A stretch of 64,000 bases of DNA from Cunninghamella blakesleeana (GCA_017871115.1 JAFCIZ010000003.1:559001-623000); one strand, 5' to 3'; numbered from the stretch's first letter, positions 30,000 to 44,703 are shown. Numbers and translations are program-made. The notes: generated from the letters alone by a model not told the origin.

Positions 30000-31952
30000 A
30001 TGAAGTTTGGCTTTTCAAAAAGGGCCATCATCTTACTTGGGGTAATGTCTATTGGACTTACTTTATTATTTTTATATTTCATCTCCAACGACTATACACT
30101 TAATGATATGACTTATAATGCTCAATCTGATTATGTCTCTCAAAAAGATACACCAACCTGTATTGCTGATACCTCCAATTCTCTTAAACCATCTAAAAAA
30201 GTATGGAATCAATGTCTCGACCCCGGAAAACAACCTTCTTATTATCTTTCTATTGTTATTGTTACTCGTATGGATGATTATGCTGGGTAAAAAAAAAACA
30301 ATAAAATAAAAAATGATAATAATAGTAACAATAATAATAATAAAAAACTTGAATCATTATATACAAGTATAAAAAAATGAAAGGAAAAAGAAGAATATTA
30401 CATGATGAAGTCCTATTTACTAATTTGATTTAATTTTTTATTTTTATTTTTTGATTTATTTATAGTAACCAACATCTTCGATTCCAAAATTTCATTGATA
30501 GTGCTTATTTATTAGCGGAAAAAACACAAGAAAAAATAGAATTATTAATTGTTGAATGGAATCCTCCTCAAGATAGAAGAAGAGTAGTGGATTCTTTTGT
30601 AAGTTTGGATTAAATTACAGAAAAAATAATAATGATAATTTAGTACGCTCATAGTAGATATAATTAGTACCAATTTCTAAACTCCTATTTCATTTTTTTC
30701 ATTTTTTTTTTTTTTGGTATCCAATAACAATGAATTATATAGAGATTCCGAAGATCTAGATACTTGACTTACCGTATTATTACTGTTCCACCTAAAATTC
30801 ATCAAGCTTTACCTAATCGTGGAGGATCCCCATTACATGAATTTGAAGGTAAAAACGTTGGTATTCGATTTGCTCGTGGTGAATTTGTTGTTTGTACAAA
30901 TCAAGGTAATATTTATACTTATATGCGTGCGATGATAGTGTAATCATCGAGAATAAAAATAGAATGAAGTATTATTTTTTATTAATCTCTCTTTCTCTCT
31001 CTCCTTGCCCCATTCTTTTTATATAGATGACATTTGGTCAGATAATTTCCATAATGCCATTAAATCTAAAGTATTCAAGAAAAATGTCATCTATCTTCAA
31101 TATCAAGCTCCTCATAATATGTAAGATAATACAATCAATAAATAATAAGATATATATATATTTATACATCCATTTTAATGAATACCAACATAATCATTTA
31201 TTATTATTATTCTTTTAGCCATAAAGACTTCCCTCCATCCATTGTCGATTTACCAGCCTTTGCTACTGATGATGAATTAATTAAATCTTGTAGTTTACGT
31301 AGTCAAGACTGGGGAAATTATAAATTACCAGATCCCATTAAAGTCAATACTATACATGAATCACCTAATTTTATTTTGAAAGTAGCTGATCAAGCTGGTG
31401 ATTTTACTATGGCTCATCGTGATACTTGGAAGGTACCTAAAGGTTATCGTGAAGCAGGTGGTGTTGCATGGTAATATATATATATATATATATATATATG
31501 CAAATAGATGAATACAAATGAATAATAATAATAATAGTAATAAAGGGGAGAGAGGAGAGGAGGGAAAGGGAGAGGGTTAATATATATGTATATATATATA
31601 TAATATTAGGACATATTTTTTTACAGAAAATAAAAATACACAAGTTTATAAACATAAGATCTAACCGATTTCCTTTTTTAGGATGGATATTGAATTTATT
31701 TGCACAGCTACTTGGACCTACGATATACCTGTTGTTTATAGTGATCAATCTTTTGCCTGTCATCAACAACATCCTAATGTATGGGAAGATAATAAAGAAC
31801 AACATAATGATAATAGCAACATTAATATGGGTGAAATTGAAAGAAAAGAAAAGAAATATACAAATGAAGATGGCAAATGGGGTTTAGAACACATCGATAT
31901 CTGGGAAATGGGTTTAGAATGTTTAGAGTTCAGTGGTGGATTATGTTGGTAA
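30000..31952 (+). CDS. Type II membrane protein, glycosyltransferase-like (GT-A fold)
   Basis: Six exons (30000-30286, 30466-30598, 30743-30905, 31027-31120, 31219-31470, 31682-31952) give 399 residues in frame. A short basic N-terminus (MKFGFSKR) precedes one hydrophobic segment at about 9-29, the usual type II Golgi anchor. The lumenal part begins with YYLSIVIVTRMDD, resembling the first beta strand of GT-A glycosyltransferases. It continues with IELLIVEWNPP and then GKNVGIRFARGEFVVCTNQD, followed by DIWSD. This last stretch is the pattern around the metal-binding aspartates in GT2-like enzymes. The second half contains DFTMAHRDTWKVPKGY, which may contribute to acceptor binding. The sugar donor and acceptor cannot be inferred. 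Six introns' worth of phase agreement makes the gene model firm; the enzyme class is an inference. Confidence 0.7.
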
Positions 31953-32579
31953 ATTGACATGGTAGCATCCTTTCCTTTTTCTTTACTTTTTTTTTTTCTA
32001 TTATTTAATAATAATTTATTATTAATCATTTTTATATTACAATACGTATATTATTAAAACTTATATAAGGAAAAAAAAAAAAATTAAAAAATCAAAAAAT
32101 TAAAAAATAAAAATAATTTCAAAACTTATTTTTTTTGTAGATATAAAAATACATTTTAAAATAAAATTTCCTTTTTATTCTTTTCACATACTTAAAATAT
32201 ATATAGATTAGCTAGACTAAAAGTGTAACTGGTCCCTATTTTTGCGCACTAGCCTCTTTTTTATTATTAAAAAGGGCTATATTTTACACATTATATTCAA
32301 AGAAAAGCGTGCCTGAGGGCACTACTAATTTTTAAAGCATGATGTCCTATTTATTATTTAATCTTTACAATAGAAAAGATATATTATTATTATTATTACG
32401 TATGATTGATGTATGTTTTAGAATAATGAATTTTTTTATTTAGGTTAAATCAAATAAGCACAAACGGAAAGATGGAAAAAAGAGAATGCTTAACAATTTT
32501 AAAAGTAAGCAAATGCCGATCACTTAAATATATATATTACCAGATAACAAGCTATTAAAAATATAAAACAAATTAAAAC

Positions 32580-32616
<37 letters not shown>

Positions 32617-33781
32617 ATGTAATTAATATATGATTCTTTCTCATATCGATAAGCTTTATCTTTTAATACAATAGTAAGCATGTTTATATATATGATATAT
32701 ACGATGTATATGGTATATACTTGTAAAACAAAATGCGATCCCATAGTAATATTATTCTTATTTTTTTACTTGTAAAAAAGTAATTAATAATAATTTGAAT
32801 TACATAATGTATAAATACCATTTGTCATTTTTTATAACATTCAGTTTTTTTTAAAAATAAAATAAAAAAATGAACGCAGTTACACGGTATTTATAAAAGA
32901 TCAGCATCCTTTTATATTTATTTTTTCAAGCTAATTTGGTAATATTTATCTTTATATATAACAGATTTAATTAAAGATTGTACGTATACAAGTACAACAT
33001 ATGCTTGGCCATTTGTTTTTGTTTAGTTTTATTTTTTTCAAATAGTTTCAATTAGTTTTAGAATATATTTTGCCTATCTATATAAATACTGATGACTGTT
33101 CCTTCCATTTTCATAATAAATAAATAAATATATATTTCACAGCCTCTATTGTTCTTTGTTCATGAATCAGCCCAATGGTAAAAAAAATAAAAATAAAAAA
33201 AAAAGTTTTTTTTACGGGAAAACTTTTTCCTTTTTATGTATTAATTTGGAATATTGGAAACACATGCTTAAAAAAATTATTAAAATAGATACCGTTGTCC
33301 GAGGCATTATATCTATTTTTTTTGAGAAAAAGTCCCCTTTCCTTATTTTTATAATTATTGAAATTCAGATAAATTGAAAAAAATAAAATAAAACTCATCT
33401 CCCCCACAAATTGTTAAAAAAAGATACCAACAAATCAAAATATTATATAATAATTTTTCATAAATCCAATTTTTAAAAAATCAAAAATAAAAAAAAGGTA
33501 ATGAAAAAGAAAGAAGAGAGAAGAAAAAATGAGTTCTTGTTAGTTTCTGCCATTTATATTATTTAGGAAAAGAGGCAGAAATATATATAAATTTGGCTTA
33601 TTTTATCCAGTTTTAGATGTTTTTTTAAAAAAAAAGAAAAACTATAATTTACAGTTCACCAATAAAAATCAATAGCTGAGTTTTTATATGACAGAAATAT
33701 AAAAAGTCTTCATTTTTTTGTTTTTTCAAATTGCTTTTTTTTTATTATTTTCATTTTCATTTAATAATATAATATAATATA
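31953..33781. other. Long intergenic region
   Basis: About 1.8 kb of AT-rich DNA between two plus-strand genes. It holds a TA microsatellite near 32583-32610 and A/T runs. A slightly less AT-rich patch lies at about 32220-32350, with no recognisable RNA or protein. The open frames at 32520-32744 (minus) and 33156-33377 (plus) are low complexity and not supported. Confidence 0.5.
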
Positions 33782-34591
33782 ATGGCATTACAACAAGATC
33801 ATAACGATATTGAATCTAAATACCCTCCAGTTTATGCCCCTGCTCAAATTGCTAATCCTGGTCCTTTAGGTTTAAGCTCTTTTGCATTAACTACTCTAGT
33901 TTTATCTCTTCATAACGCTGGTGCTGGTTTATCTGCTACTGCTCCTAGGTAATAATATTTGTCATCATTATCACTTGTATAAATATCCATTTTATTTATT
34001 TTCTTTTTTTTTTTTTTAAAAAAAAAAAAATAGTAATGTTGTTGTTGGGTTAGCTTTATTTTATGGTGGTTTAGTACAGGTAAGTTTTATTGGAATGAAA
34101 ACAATTATTTGAAACATAATGTATTATTTTTACTTATTATTATTATTGCAATCTATTAGTTATTAGCTGGTATGTGGGAATTCAAAACAGGTAATACTTT
34201 TGGTGCCACTGCTTTTTCAAGTTATGGTGGATTTTGGTTATCCTATGCTTGTATTTTCATTCCTGGATTCAATATTGTTGAAGCCTATGGTACTGATACC
34301 GCCACCTTGGACCAATCCCTCGGTATTTATTTATTAAGTTGGGCTTTGATGACTCTTATTTTATTAGTTTCTTGCCATCGCTCCTCCATCACTATGGTTG
34401 CCTTATTCTTTTTCTTATTCATTACTTTTGTTTGTTTAGCTGCTAGTAAATTCAATCAAAGTGTTCCTACACAAGTCGCCGGTGGTATCTTTGGTGTCAT
34501 TACTGCCTTCGTTGCTTGGTATAACGCTCTTAGTGGCTTGTTAACAAAAGACTCTTCTTATTTCCAATTACCTATGGGTCGCCTTAACTAA
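33782..34591 (+). CDS. GPR1/FUN34/YaaH family transporter (acetate/ammonium)
   Basis: Three exons (33782-33948, 34034-34079, 34160-34591) yield 214 residues. The family signature NPGPLGLSSFALT lies near residues 25-37, and about six hydrophobic segments follow. These include GLALFYGGLVQLLAG, TFGATAFSSYGGFWLSYACI, LLSWALMTLILLVS, ALFFFLFITFVCLAAS and VAGGIFGVITAFVAWYNALSG. The motif around MWEFKTGNTFGATAFSSYG is highly characteristic. Yeast relatives (Ady2/Ato1-3) are plasma-membrane proteins for acetate uptake or ammonium export and are often induced on non-fermentable carbon. Members of this family usually run to 210-280 residues, so this one is compact. Substrate choice between acetate, succinate and ammonium cannot be told here. 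Confidence 0.93.
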
Positions 34592-36756
34592 TTATAATAA
34601 TAATAATAATAATGACGATGATGAAGAAAAAGAAGAGGAATTATCATGATCATTTATTAATTTAACTATTATTTATTTTTTTACCCTATTTCATTTATTA
34701 TTTTTTCATATATACTTATACACACATATATATACATATATATATTTATTACTACTTTACATATATAATTATTATTAGCTTCTTTTTATTTAAAATAAAC
34801 ATATAAATATATAAATCATTACTTTTATTTATTCATATATTATATACCTTTACTAGCCAAAAATTCAACCAAAGTTTCTAGCTCTTTATACTTTTACTAT
34901 ATTTTTTAACATTTATTTAATGTCAATCCATAGCTAAATATTAATGAACTACAAAAAATAAAAAATAAAAGGTATAAAAAAATGTAAAAAAAAATAACGC
35001 AATTTTAAAAATTTAAAAAGCTTTTATTATAACCATTAGAATAAAACGATACACTTGTTGAGTATTTTGTACAGTATTCATATTATTTTAAAAGATATAA
35101 TTCACGTTATCAATAAGATCTTTTCATTACATACGCCTTATATAAAAACTTGTCAATTTCTTCCCCTTAGAGTTGGTTTTAATCAATGGTTATAATAAAA
35201 CAAGTAAAGAAAAGATTTTATTGATGGGAAGAAAGTCATTCAATCTTAAGAATAATGACTTATGATTAACTATGGTACGTTTATCAATAGCTATCAAATA
35301 AAATAGTAAATCCATTTATCAGCCTTGAATCAAATGCATAAAATTATAAAGAAAATATAGATAGATATAGTATAAATATGTTGGTGTATTTTTTAAAACA
35401 ATAAACATTGATCAGTATTCTTTTTTTTTTTTTTTTTACTTTTTTATGTTGGTGTAGGATCATTTAACAGACTAATTACTCATTGTAGGGTATCCACCTT
35501 TTTTTTTTCTTTTAATCAACATATCATGAATAATCATACTCTATAAAATCTTTATCAGAAATTATCTATCATCCAAAGAGCTTGTCATGAATAATCTTGA
35601 TTTATAGATATACCTAATGATTACTTACACGAGTATCGTGTGGTTTTTACTCATAATATCCTTACTTCACCTCATCTTGGTCAAAAGACATATCACTATA
35701 GAATCTATCATTTTTAATTTTTTTTTTTTATATTATATCTTGTAAAAAAAGAAAGCTTCCTTCATCACCATAGGGTTACATTTTGAAATGATTTATCGCA
35801 ATAAATTCGAAAAAATGTAATTTTTTATTATTCATTCGATCAGCTATCTTTGCCATTTATATAAACTTACAGTAACCTTTCACGACAGCTTTCATACTAG
35901 ACATTTCATTGGTTATAATCAACCTAGTGATTGCTTTTTTTTTTTTCCCTCATGCTAACTTTTCATCATATTTCTTAAAATCTTACCATCAGATTTAATC
36001 TTTTATAGTTACTCTTGTTCTTTGAATGCTTCTTCTATAACTTTAAATATCTTCAACAAAAAATATAATAATTAAGAAACGTGACAAAGTCGATGATCCA
36101 TCAAAAACATATATGAGTCAGACACCTATAGTATATGGGGGTATATTTTTTAAAAAATGAAATTAATAAAGTAAATATGAAATTGACGCTTTCTCATCTT
36201 TCCTTTTTATCAATGGTCACCATTAACAAATATATATTTCTTATTCTTTCAGTGCCTATCTGTACATATTCTTAGATTAAGGCGATTAGAAATGTCACTT
36301 GGCCATATATAAATATATATGATTTTAAAGTAAGGAGCAATGAAATAAATATAGTATGGTATGATAGGCTGGAAAATGTAAAAAAAAATCAACACTATAA
36401 AAAATGAATAATAATGATAAAACTAAGAACCAATTTTTTTTTATTTTAAACAAGAATATAGTCATAAAAGATATGATTTTAGCATAAATATAATTATATT
36501 TTTCTGTAGCGCTGGTTAATTTTTTTTTTTACTGCATTTTTTGAAACTCATTTCTTTTTTTATAAAAATCGACTAATAACTTCGCACTTTCCTGAATTGT
36601 TTCGTTTCTTTTCTTTTTTTTTTTTCTCAAATATATATATACATATATATTATATTTATATATATCTTTTAATCATACACAAATATAATTCATTCTTTCA
36701 TACTTTATTTTTTTATTTTATTTTTATTATATCATATATAAATATACATATACACA
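34592..36756. other. Long intergenic region upstream of the V-ATPase gene
   Basis: About 2.2 kb without a recognisable gene. The middle part (about 35100-36300) is less dominated by homopolymers than other spacers and could hold a decayed or non-coding gene, but all frames are broken and no motif was recognised. The last 200 bp are pyrimidine- and TA-rich, and serve as the likely promoter. Confidence 0.45.
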
Positions 36757-39377
<2,621 letters not shown>

Positions 39378-39936
39378 TTATATATATATATATATATATA
39401 TAAATTTAAATTTAAATATTTAAATAAAATACATATATATAATTTAAATAAATTTTTTAATTTATTGTTCTAAAATAAAATAAAAAAATTGCGGGAAAAA
39501 AAAGAATATGGAATTTATAAATTTATATAATATTTGTTTATTGTTTTTAAAAATAATTAAAAAGGAGGAATATCCTCATATGAACATTATTTTTTGTTGT
39601 ACAAATTTTTTTATAATTATTAACTTTTAGTTTCAATTATATAATTGGATAAAGACAAAAAAAGTTTATGAAAAAATAGGGACGATAGTAATTAAAAGTG
39701 CGCCACAGGTATATATATTTGGAAATTTAAAAAAGAAAAAATTACTTTTTTCTTTTCTCTCTTTTTTTTCTTTTCCTAATTTTTTTCTTATTAAAAAAAA
39801 TACGAAGCTACGCAAAGTTAACTATTTTTTTTTTTTTTTTGCATTTTTTTTATAATATAAAAAATTAATACAAAGATATATACTTTAAGAAGAATAAAAA
39901 GAAAATAATAATAATAATAATAATAATATATACAAT
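39378..39936. other. Intergenic region, promoter of the tau-like gene
   Basis: About 560 bp of AT-rich DNA between two plus-strand genes, with a CT/T-rich tract (39745-39780) and an AAT repeat (39906-39928) just before the start codon. No gene is seen. Confidence 0.5.
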
Positions 39937-42211
39937 ATGCCTATTTCATCCTCAGCTAACGCCAAAGGAAAATTAACTGCAACCAGCATAATTATCAATT
40001 CTAAGGACCAAAAGTCTAATTCAATGACCACTAGTTCCACTACCACCTCAATAAATAAATCACAACAATCAACAAATTCAGTGGAAAATAATAATAATAA
40101 TAATAACAAACCCTTTTCTCAAACAACTAATGATAATAAAAGAATGACAACAAAAAATAACATATCCACTACCACTTCAACTTCAACTGTATCTACCAGT
40201 AGTAGTAATAATAGCCAAACACGTACATCATCTTCTTTATCTAGTTATGGTTCATCAAAGAAACGAAATAGCTCTTTATTATCACCTAATGGTAAGATCA
40301 TGACTTTTCCAACACCAAAATTTGATAATGTGAAAAGTAAAATTGGTAGTAAAGATGCTTTAAAACAGCGTCCTAAATCAGGTAAATTTAAAATAGTAGC
40401 ATTAAAGATGGGTATCAAAAAAAAAAAAAAAAGGAGCTTAGAGGTATTGTAAAAATAGGTTTGGATTATTTTTTTAGGAGGGAGGGCCAATGGTTATAAA
40501 AGAAAAGGGGGTATTGGTAAATCTGAGCGAAAAGGATCACCATCATTACTGTTTATTTTTATTCTTGTTTTAAACAAAACATTTATGTTTTTATAAATAA
40601 AAATAAAAATAAAAAGAAATCAATAAAAGAGATATAATCATATGAATAATGAAAATAATCACATACACACACACACATATATATATATACATTTGAATTA
40701 TTTATTATATAATAACAAATTTCTATTTTACTTTATTTTAGGAGAGGGGGATTAGAAAAGAGGAGTAGGAGAGTGGTTTAGAGTGGTAGAATGTGAAGGG
40801 GATAGTAGCAATAATATTGCTAAGTATTGACTAAATATTGATCTAATTATCATTATTATTTTATTATTATTTTTATTATTATATTTATATAGTAGGTTCT
40901 GAAGGCGATCTTGAAATACGTAAAGAAAAAAAAATATTTAATGAACCTGTTAAAGTTAAAGCCACAGCTAAAGTTGGGTCTTTAGATAATATTAAACATA
41001 AACCTGTAGGTAGTGGTGTGAAAATCTTCCATGAACCTCTTAAAGTCAACGCAACTTCTAAAGTAGGCTCCTTAGACAACATCAAGCATAAGCCAACCGG
41101 TAGTGGTGTTAAAATCTTTCATGATCCTCTTAAATTTAATGCAACTTCCAAAGTAGGCTCCTTGGATAATATTAAACATAAACCAAAAGGTACTGGGGTG
41201 AAAATTTTACACGAACCATTAAAAATCAATGCTGCACCAAAAGTAGGGTCATTAGATAATATCAAGCATAAACCAACTGGTAGCGGTGTCAAGATTTTAC
41301 ATGAACCATTAAAAATTAATGCAATATCAAAAGTAGGCTCCTTGGATAATATTAAACATGAACCTAAAGGAACTGGGGTGAAGATATTACATGATCCTTT
41401 AAAAATCCAAGCTTCTTCAAAAGTAGGCTCTTTGGATAATATTAAACATAAACCAACAGGAACTGGAGTCAAGATTTTACATGAGCCATTAAAAATTAAT
41501 GCAACATCAAAGGTCGGATCGTTAGATAATATTAAACATGAACCTAAAGGAACCGGGGTGAAGATATTACATGATCCTTTAAAAATCCAAGCTTCTTCAA
41601 AAGTAGGCTCTTTGGATAATATTAAACACAAACCAACAGGAAGCGGCGTGAAAATTTTACATGAGCCATTAAAAATTAATGCATCGGCCAAAGTTGGATC
41701 GTTAGATAATATTAAACATGAACCAAAAGGATCTGGCGTCAAAATTTTACATGACCCTCTCAAACTTAGTGCTTCAGCTAAAGTAGGATCTTTGGATAAT
41801 ATTAAACATAAACCAAAAGGAAATGAAATAAAAATATTTGATGAAAAATTGGAATTTAAGGAACATGCTACCTCACGTATTGATGCTGGAATAAAAAAGT
41901 CTGCTAAGAATAAAAATGATAATAATCATAATAAAGAAGAAGAGGAATATGATCAACAAACAACATCATCACCTCTTCCTTTATCACCTTCATCACCATC
42001 AACACCTAATTTATCTATGGGATCAACTAACATGAATGATAGTCATTCATCTCCTCCATCATCGTCATCGGATATAAATACTCATGCTATAGCTACTCCT
42101 CCTCAATCACCTTCAAAAAAGAACACACCATCAAACAAACAAGATGTTTTATCTTTGGACATGTTAAATGACGTGGACCAACAATTACAAAACTTTACTT
42201 TAGAACAATAA
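39937..42211 (+). CDS. Tau/MAP2-family microtubule-associated protein with ten tandem repeats
   Basis: Two exons: 39937-40381 and 40893-42211 (587 residues as modelled). An in-frame alternative donor at 40411 would add ten residues. Residues 1-120 are Ser/Thr/Asn-rich and disordered. From about residue 130 a degenerate repeat (SKIGSKDALKQRP) leads, across the intron, into ten full 30-residue repeats that begin KVGSLDNIKH[KE]P and run on to GVKI[LF]H[ED]PLK. The repeat start positions are every 90 nt from 40970 to 41780. This is the pattern of animal tau/MAP2/MAP4 tubulin-binding repeats (KxGSxxNxxHxPGGGxVxI). The last copy passes into IKIFDEKLEFKEHATSRIDAG, close to the terminal cap of tau (KKIETHKLTFRENAKAK). 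Each repeat retains KVGS, the KxGS site phosphorylated by MARK/Par-1 kinases in animals. A Pro/Ser-rich tail ends the protein. Likely role: lattice binding and stabilisation of microtubules. Family recall is strong; function is inferred. Confidence 0.88.
40382..40892 (+). other. Intron of the tau-like gene with possible tandem donors and acceptors
   Basis: At 511 nt this is longer than nearly all other introns modelled here. The donor G|GTAAAT at 40382 and a second in-phase donor G|GTATCA at 40412 differ by 30 nt. The acceptor region ends TATAG-TAG, a tandem (NAGNAG-type) acceptor, so inclusion or loss of one valine is possible. Retention of the intron would stop translation after 171 residues (stop at 40450-40452), before any full repeat. 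Confidence 0.6.
40970..41869 (+). repeat. Ten tandem 90-bp coding repeats, with a 180-bp higher-order unit
   Basis: The units start at 40970, 41060, 41150, 41240, 41330, 41420, 41510, 41600, 41690 and 41780 (first base of the Lys codon of KVGS). From the fifth unit on they alternate between a KHEPKG type ending in an IQAS-like segment and a KHKPTG type ending in INAT/INAS. Units 5-6 and 7-8 are very similar to each other over 180 bp, pointing to a recent two-unit duplication. The repeats stay in frame throughout. Confidence 0.9.
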
Positions 42212-42643
42212 ATGATAATAATTATTAAAAAAATATTAGCATATATATAAATTATTATCATTATTACAACATACTACTTTTATTATCTTTATTATTTTGT
42301 ATTTTTAATCATTTATATTTTCATTTATAATAATAATAGTTTCTTATTAAATTATTATTTTTTTTATATATTAAAATAAAATAAATATTTATATTTTAAT
42401 CTTATTTATTTATTTATTTTGCTATTATTACGATTACTGTTTTATTTAAATTTTTATTTATTATGATAATGATGATCATAGTGATGTTAATAAAAATAGT
42501 AATAAATATTTACAAATGGATATATATATATATAATTTATTTTATTTTATTTTATTTATAATGACCTCTTTTCTCCCCCTTTTTTTTTTTTTTTGAGAAG
42601 ATAATAATATTAATTCAGAGCTAAACATAAATAAATAAATATA

Positions 42644-42679
<36 letters not shown>

Positions 42680-42690
42680 ACTTTATTGGT
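42212..42690. other. Intergenic region between convergent genes
   Basis: This holds the 3' ends of the tau-like gene (plus) and the TatD-like gene (minus). It contains a TA microsatellite (about 42648-42676), several TTTA/TTTTA repeats and a T run (42582-42594). No gene is seen. Confidence 0.55.
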
Positions 42691-43821
42691 TTATTCTAAC
42701 GAAACACCTGTAAACTGAGACCAGTTTTTATTGGTGGTGAGTAATGTATCATGGAGTGACCATTGTTTTGCTCTGGCTACCAAACAAGCGATCCTTACCA
42801 TAGCAAGGTCTAAATCTTTTGGTGTATTAAAGTCCGATTCAATTAGCAATAGGTGGTCCGGTACAGATTGAATCAATTGAGATAATTTATGCCAACCTAA
42901 TCTTGCATTAATAGCCGTAGAAAATGATACATAAATGTCAAGATGAGAAAAATGTAAAAATTGTTGAATAGATGCAGGTTTACCACCAAATGAATGTAAA
43001 CATATATTTAATTTCTTAACTTTTTTCCTTTCCTTTGCTTCTTTTTCTTTTTTTTTAACGTCATAATGTTGTTTTATATATTGATTTGCCCACTGACATA
43101 ATTTTAAAACATGACCTTGGCTTTGTACACAATGTAAACTAACTGAGCGCTGGTATTGTATAGCTAATTTTAGCTGTAATTGCAACACGTTATATTGATG
43201 ATCAATATGACAAATAACAGAAGTAGGTTTCACACCATGCCATTCAATTGCTCCCTTTGGTAAAATTCTTGCTGATCGATCCAATCCCACTTCTCCAACA
43301 ATAGCTTTAGGGTATTGTTTCAATAATGCTTCCAATTGTTGATACCATTCTGTATAAGGAATAGGTGCAGGTAAATAAGATATCAGTTCTTGTTTTTCTT
43401 TTTTATCTGGCCCTTCTAATATAGCCTCATAAAATAAAGTTGTATCAGTCGTAGTCACAGAAGATTGCTGTTGCTCTTCTTGATGTTCGTTACTATCATT
43501 AATCGCTTTATATTGCTGTTCTTCAGTCATGACACGATACGTGTACCAAGGGTGTATACCAAAGCAAGGAATACATTTATTATTATCCTTACTATTTGTT
43601 AGTTGAGTGATATTTTCTACTATATTCCAATCGTCTTGTCGTACACCCATTAAAGTGATATGTCCTGTTTGTAATAATGGTATATCTTTATGTCTTTCTT
43701 TGTCATCATGAACATGGCAGTGAGCATCACATAAATACCCATACCATTCTTCTTTAAATTCGTTCACAAGTGGATCATCGTGAAGAGGATCTATATTTTT
43801 TTCATTATCGTTTTGACACAT
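42691..43821 (-). CDS. TatD-family metal-dependent hydrolase, Scn1-like
   Basis: A single exon of 376 residues with a TatD-type amidohydrolase (TIM barrel) layout. The N-terminal metal site is CDAHCHVHDD (His 34, His 36). The next ligand region is AIVGEVGLDR (Glu). Two further histidines lie in SVSLHCVQSQG and NICLHSFGGKP, and the final aspartate is in LLIESDFNTP. All expected metal ligands are therefore present. The sequence order and the FGIHPWYT motif match the fungal Cut9-interacting protein Scn1 branch, whose biochemical role is unclear; other TatD proteins are 3'-5' exonucleases. A Gln/Thr-rich insertion (about 112-125) and a Lys-rich insertion (about 262-273) are low-complexity loops. 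It is convergent with the tau-like gene. The specific substrate is unknown. Confidence 0.82.
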   Translation of the reverse strand: MCQNDNEKNIDPLHDDPLVNEFKEEWYGYLCDAHCHVHDDKERHKDIPLLQTGHITLMGVRQDDWNIVENITQLTNSKDNNKCIPCFGIHPWYTYRVMTEEQQYKAINDSNEHQEEQQQSSVTTTDTTLFYEAILEGPDKKEKQELISYLPAPIPYTEWYQQLEALLKQYPKAIVGEVGLDRSARILPKGAIEWHGVKPTSVICHIDHQYNVLQLQLKLAIQYQRSVSLHCVQSQGHVLKLCQWANQYIKQHYDVKKKEKEAKERKKVKKLNICLHSFGGKPASIQQFLHFSHLDIYVSFSTAINARLGWHKLSQLIQSVPDHLLLIESDFNTPKDLDLAMVRIACLVARAKQWSLHDTLLTTNKNWSQFTGVSLE

Positions 43822-44190
43822 TATTTTTAGTAGTAGTAGTGTTTTTAGCTGCTCTCTTTATATAATCATAATAGGTATTAATTTTATTAAAAGAGAAAAA
43901 AAAATCCTTTTTTTAAAGAAAAAAAAATGCGGAAGTTTAATTTTTTTTAGCCTATTTTATTTTAATGCACGAAGCTACTAGTTTTTTTGATATTATAAAA
44001 AAAGCGTTGTGTATATCATCGATAAAAATATACAAAAGTAAATTTATTTAAAATAAACTGTCATAATTAATTATTTTATTACATACTTTTTTTTTAAAAA
44101 AGAATAAAAAAAAAAAAGTTACCCTTTATGATGAACACTGGGCGCAAATCCTATATATAATTTTTTAAAAAAAAAGTTAGTATGTATATA
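43822..44190. other. Short intergenic region
   Basis: About 370 bp of A/T-rich DNA between the start of the TatD-like gene and the stop of the aspartic protease gene, both on the minus strand. It presumably contains the TatD promoter. Nothing else is visible. Confidence 0.5.
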
Positions 44191-44669
44191 TTATACTTTA
44201 TTATAAAATTTGTTAATATTATTATTATTATTAATACCTATACTATCGTGATCCGAATCATAAATACTAACATGATATTCCAAAAACTTTTGACCTAATA
44301 TAAAGTCCATTTGATTCCCACCAAATGTTTCTGTAGTAATATAAAGAGGACATTCTTGGTTGTTTAATTTCCAATAATTGCTTTGCCATGGAGGAGCCGT
44401 ATATTGTTGAGGAGTCAATCGTAATGGTATATTGTTATTATTATTTAAATAAAAAAGAATATCAGGTAATTCAGAAACTTGATGACATTTAACATAATAT
44501 ACATCGGTGGCTTCATCTTTGGTTACGATTTTGAAAGCATCCATTAATTGTTTTTCATATTGAGTATTAAAAATAATCATAGTGGAACCCGTGTCAGTTA
44601 TACCTGTTAATGATTGACCAATGATTTTGTTATTTATACGAAAACTCTTTAGCTGTATTCCCCAATAAA

Positions 44670-44703
<34 letters not shown>

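Noticed and set aside
41119..41763. 214-codon antisense open frame across the tau-like repeats
   Set aside because: It is a shadow of the repeat array; absence of stops follows from the codon pattern of the sense strand.
40970..41869. Regularly spaced 90-bp repeats reminiscent of a CRISPR array or satellite DNA
   Set aside because: The units are contiguous without spacers, stay in one frame and encode tau-type protein repeats.
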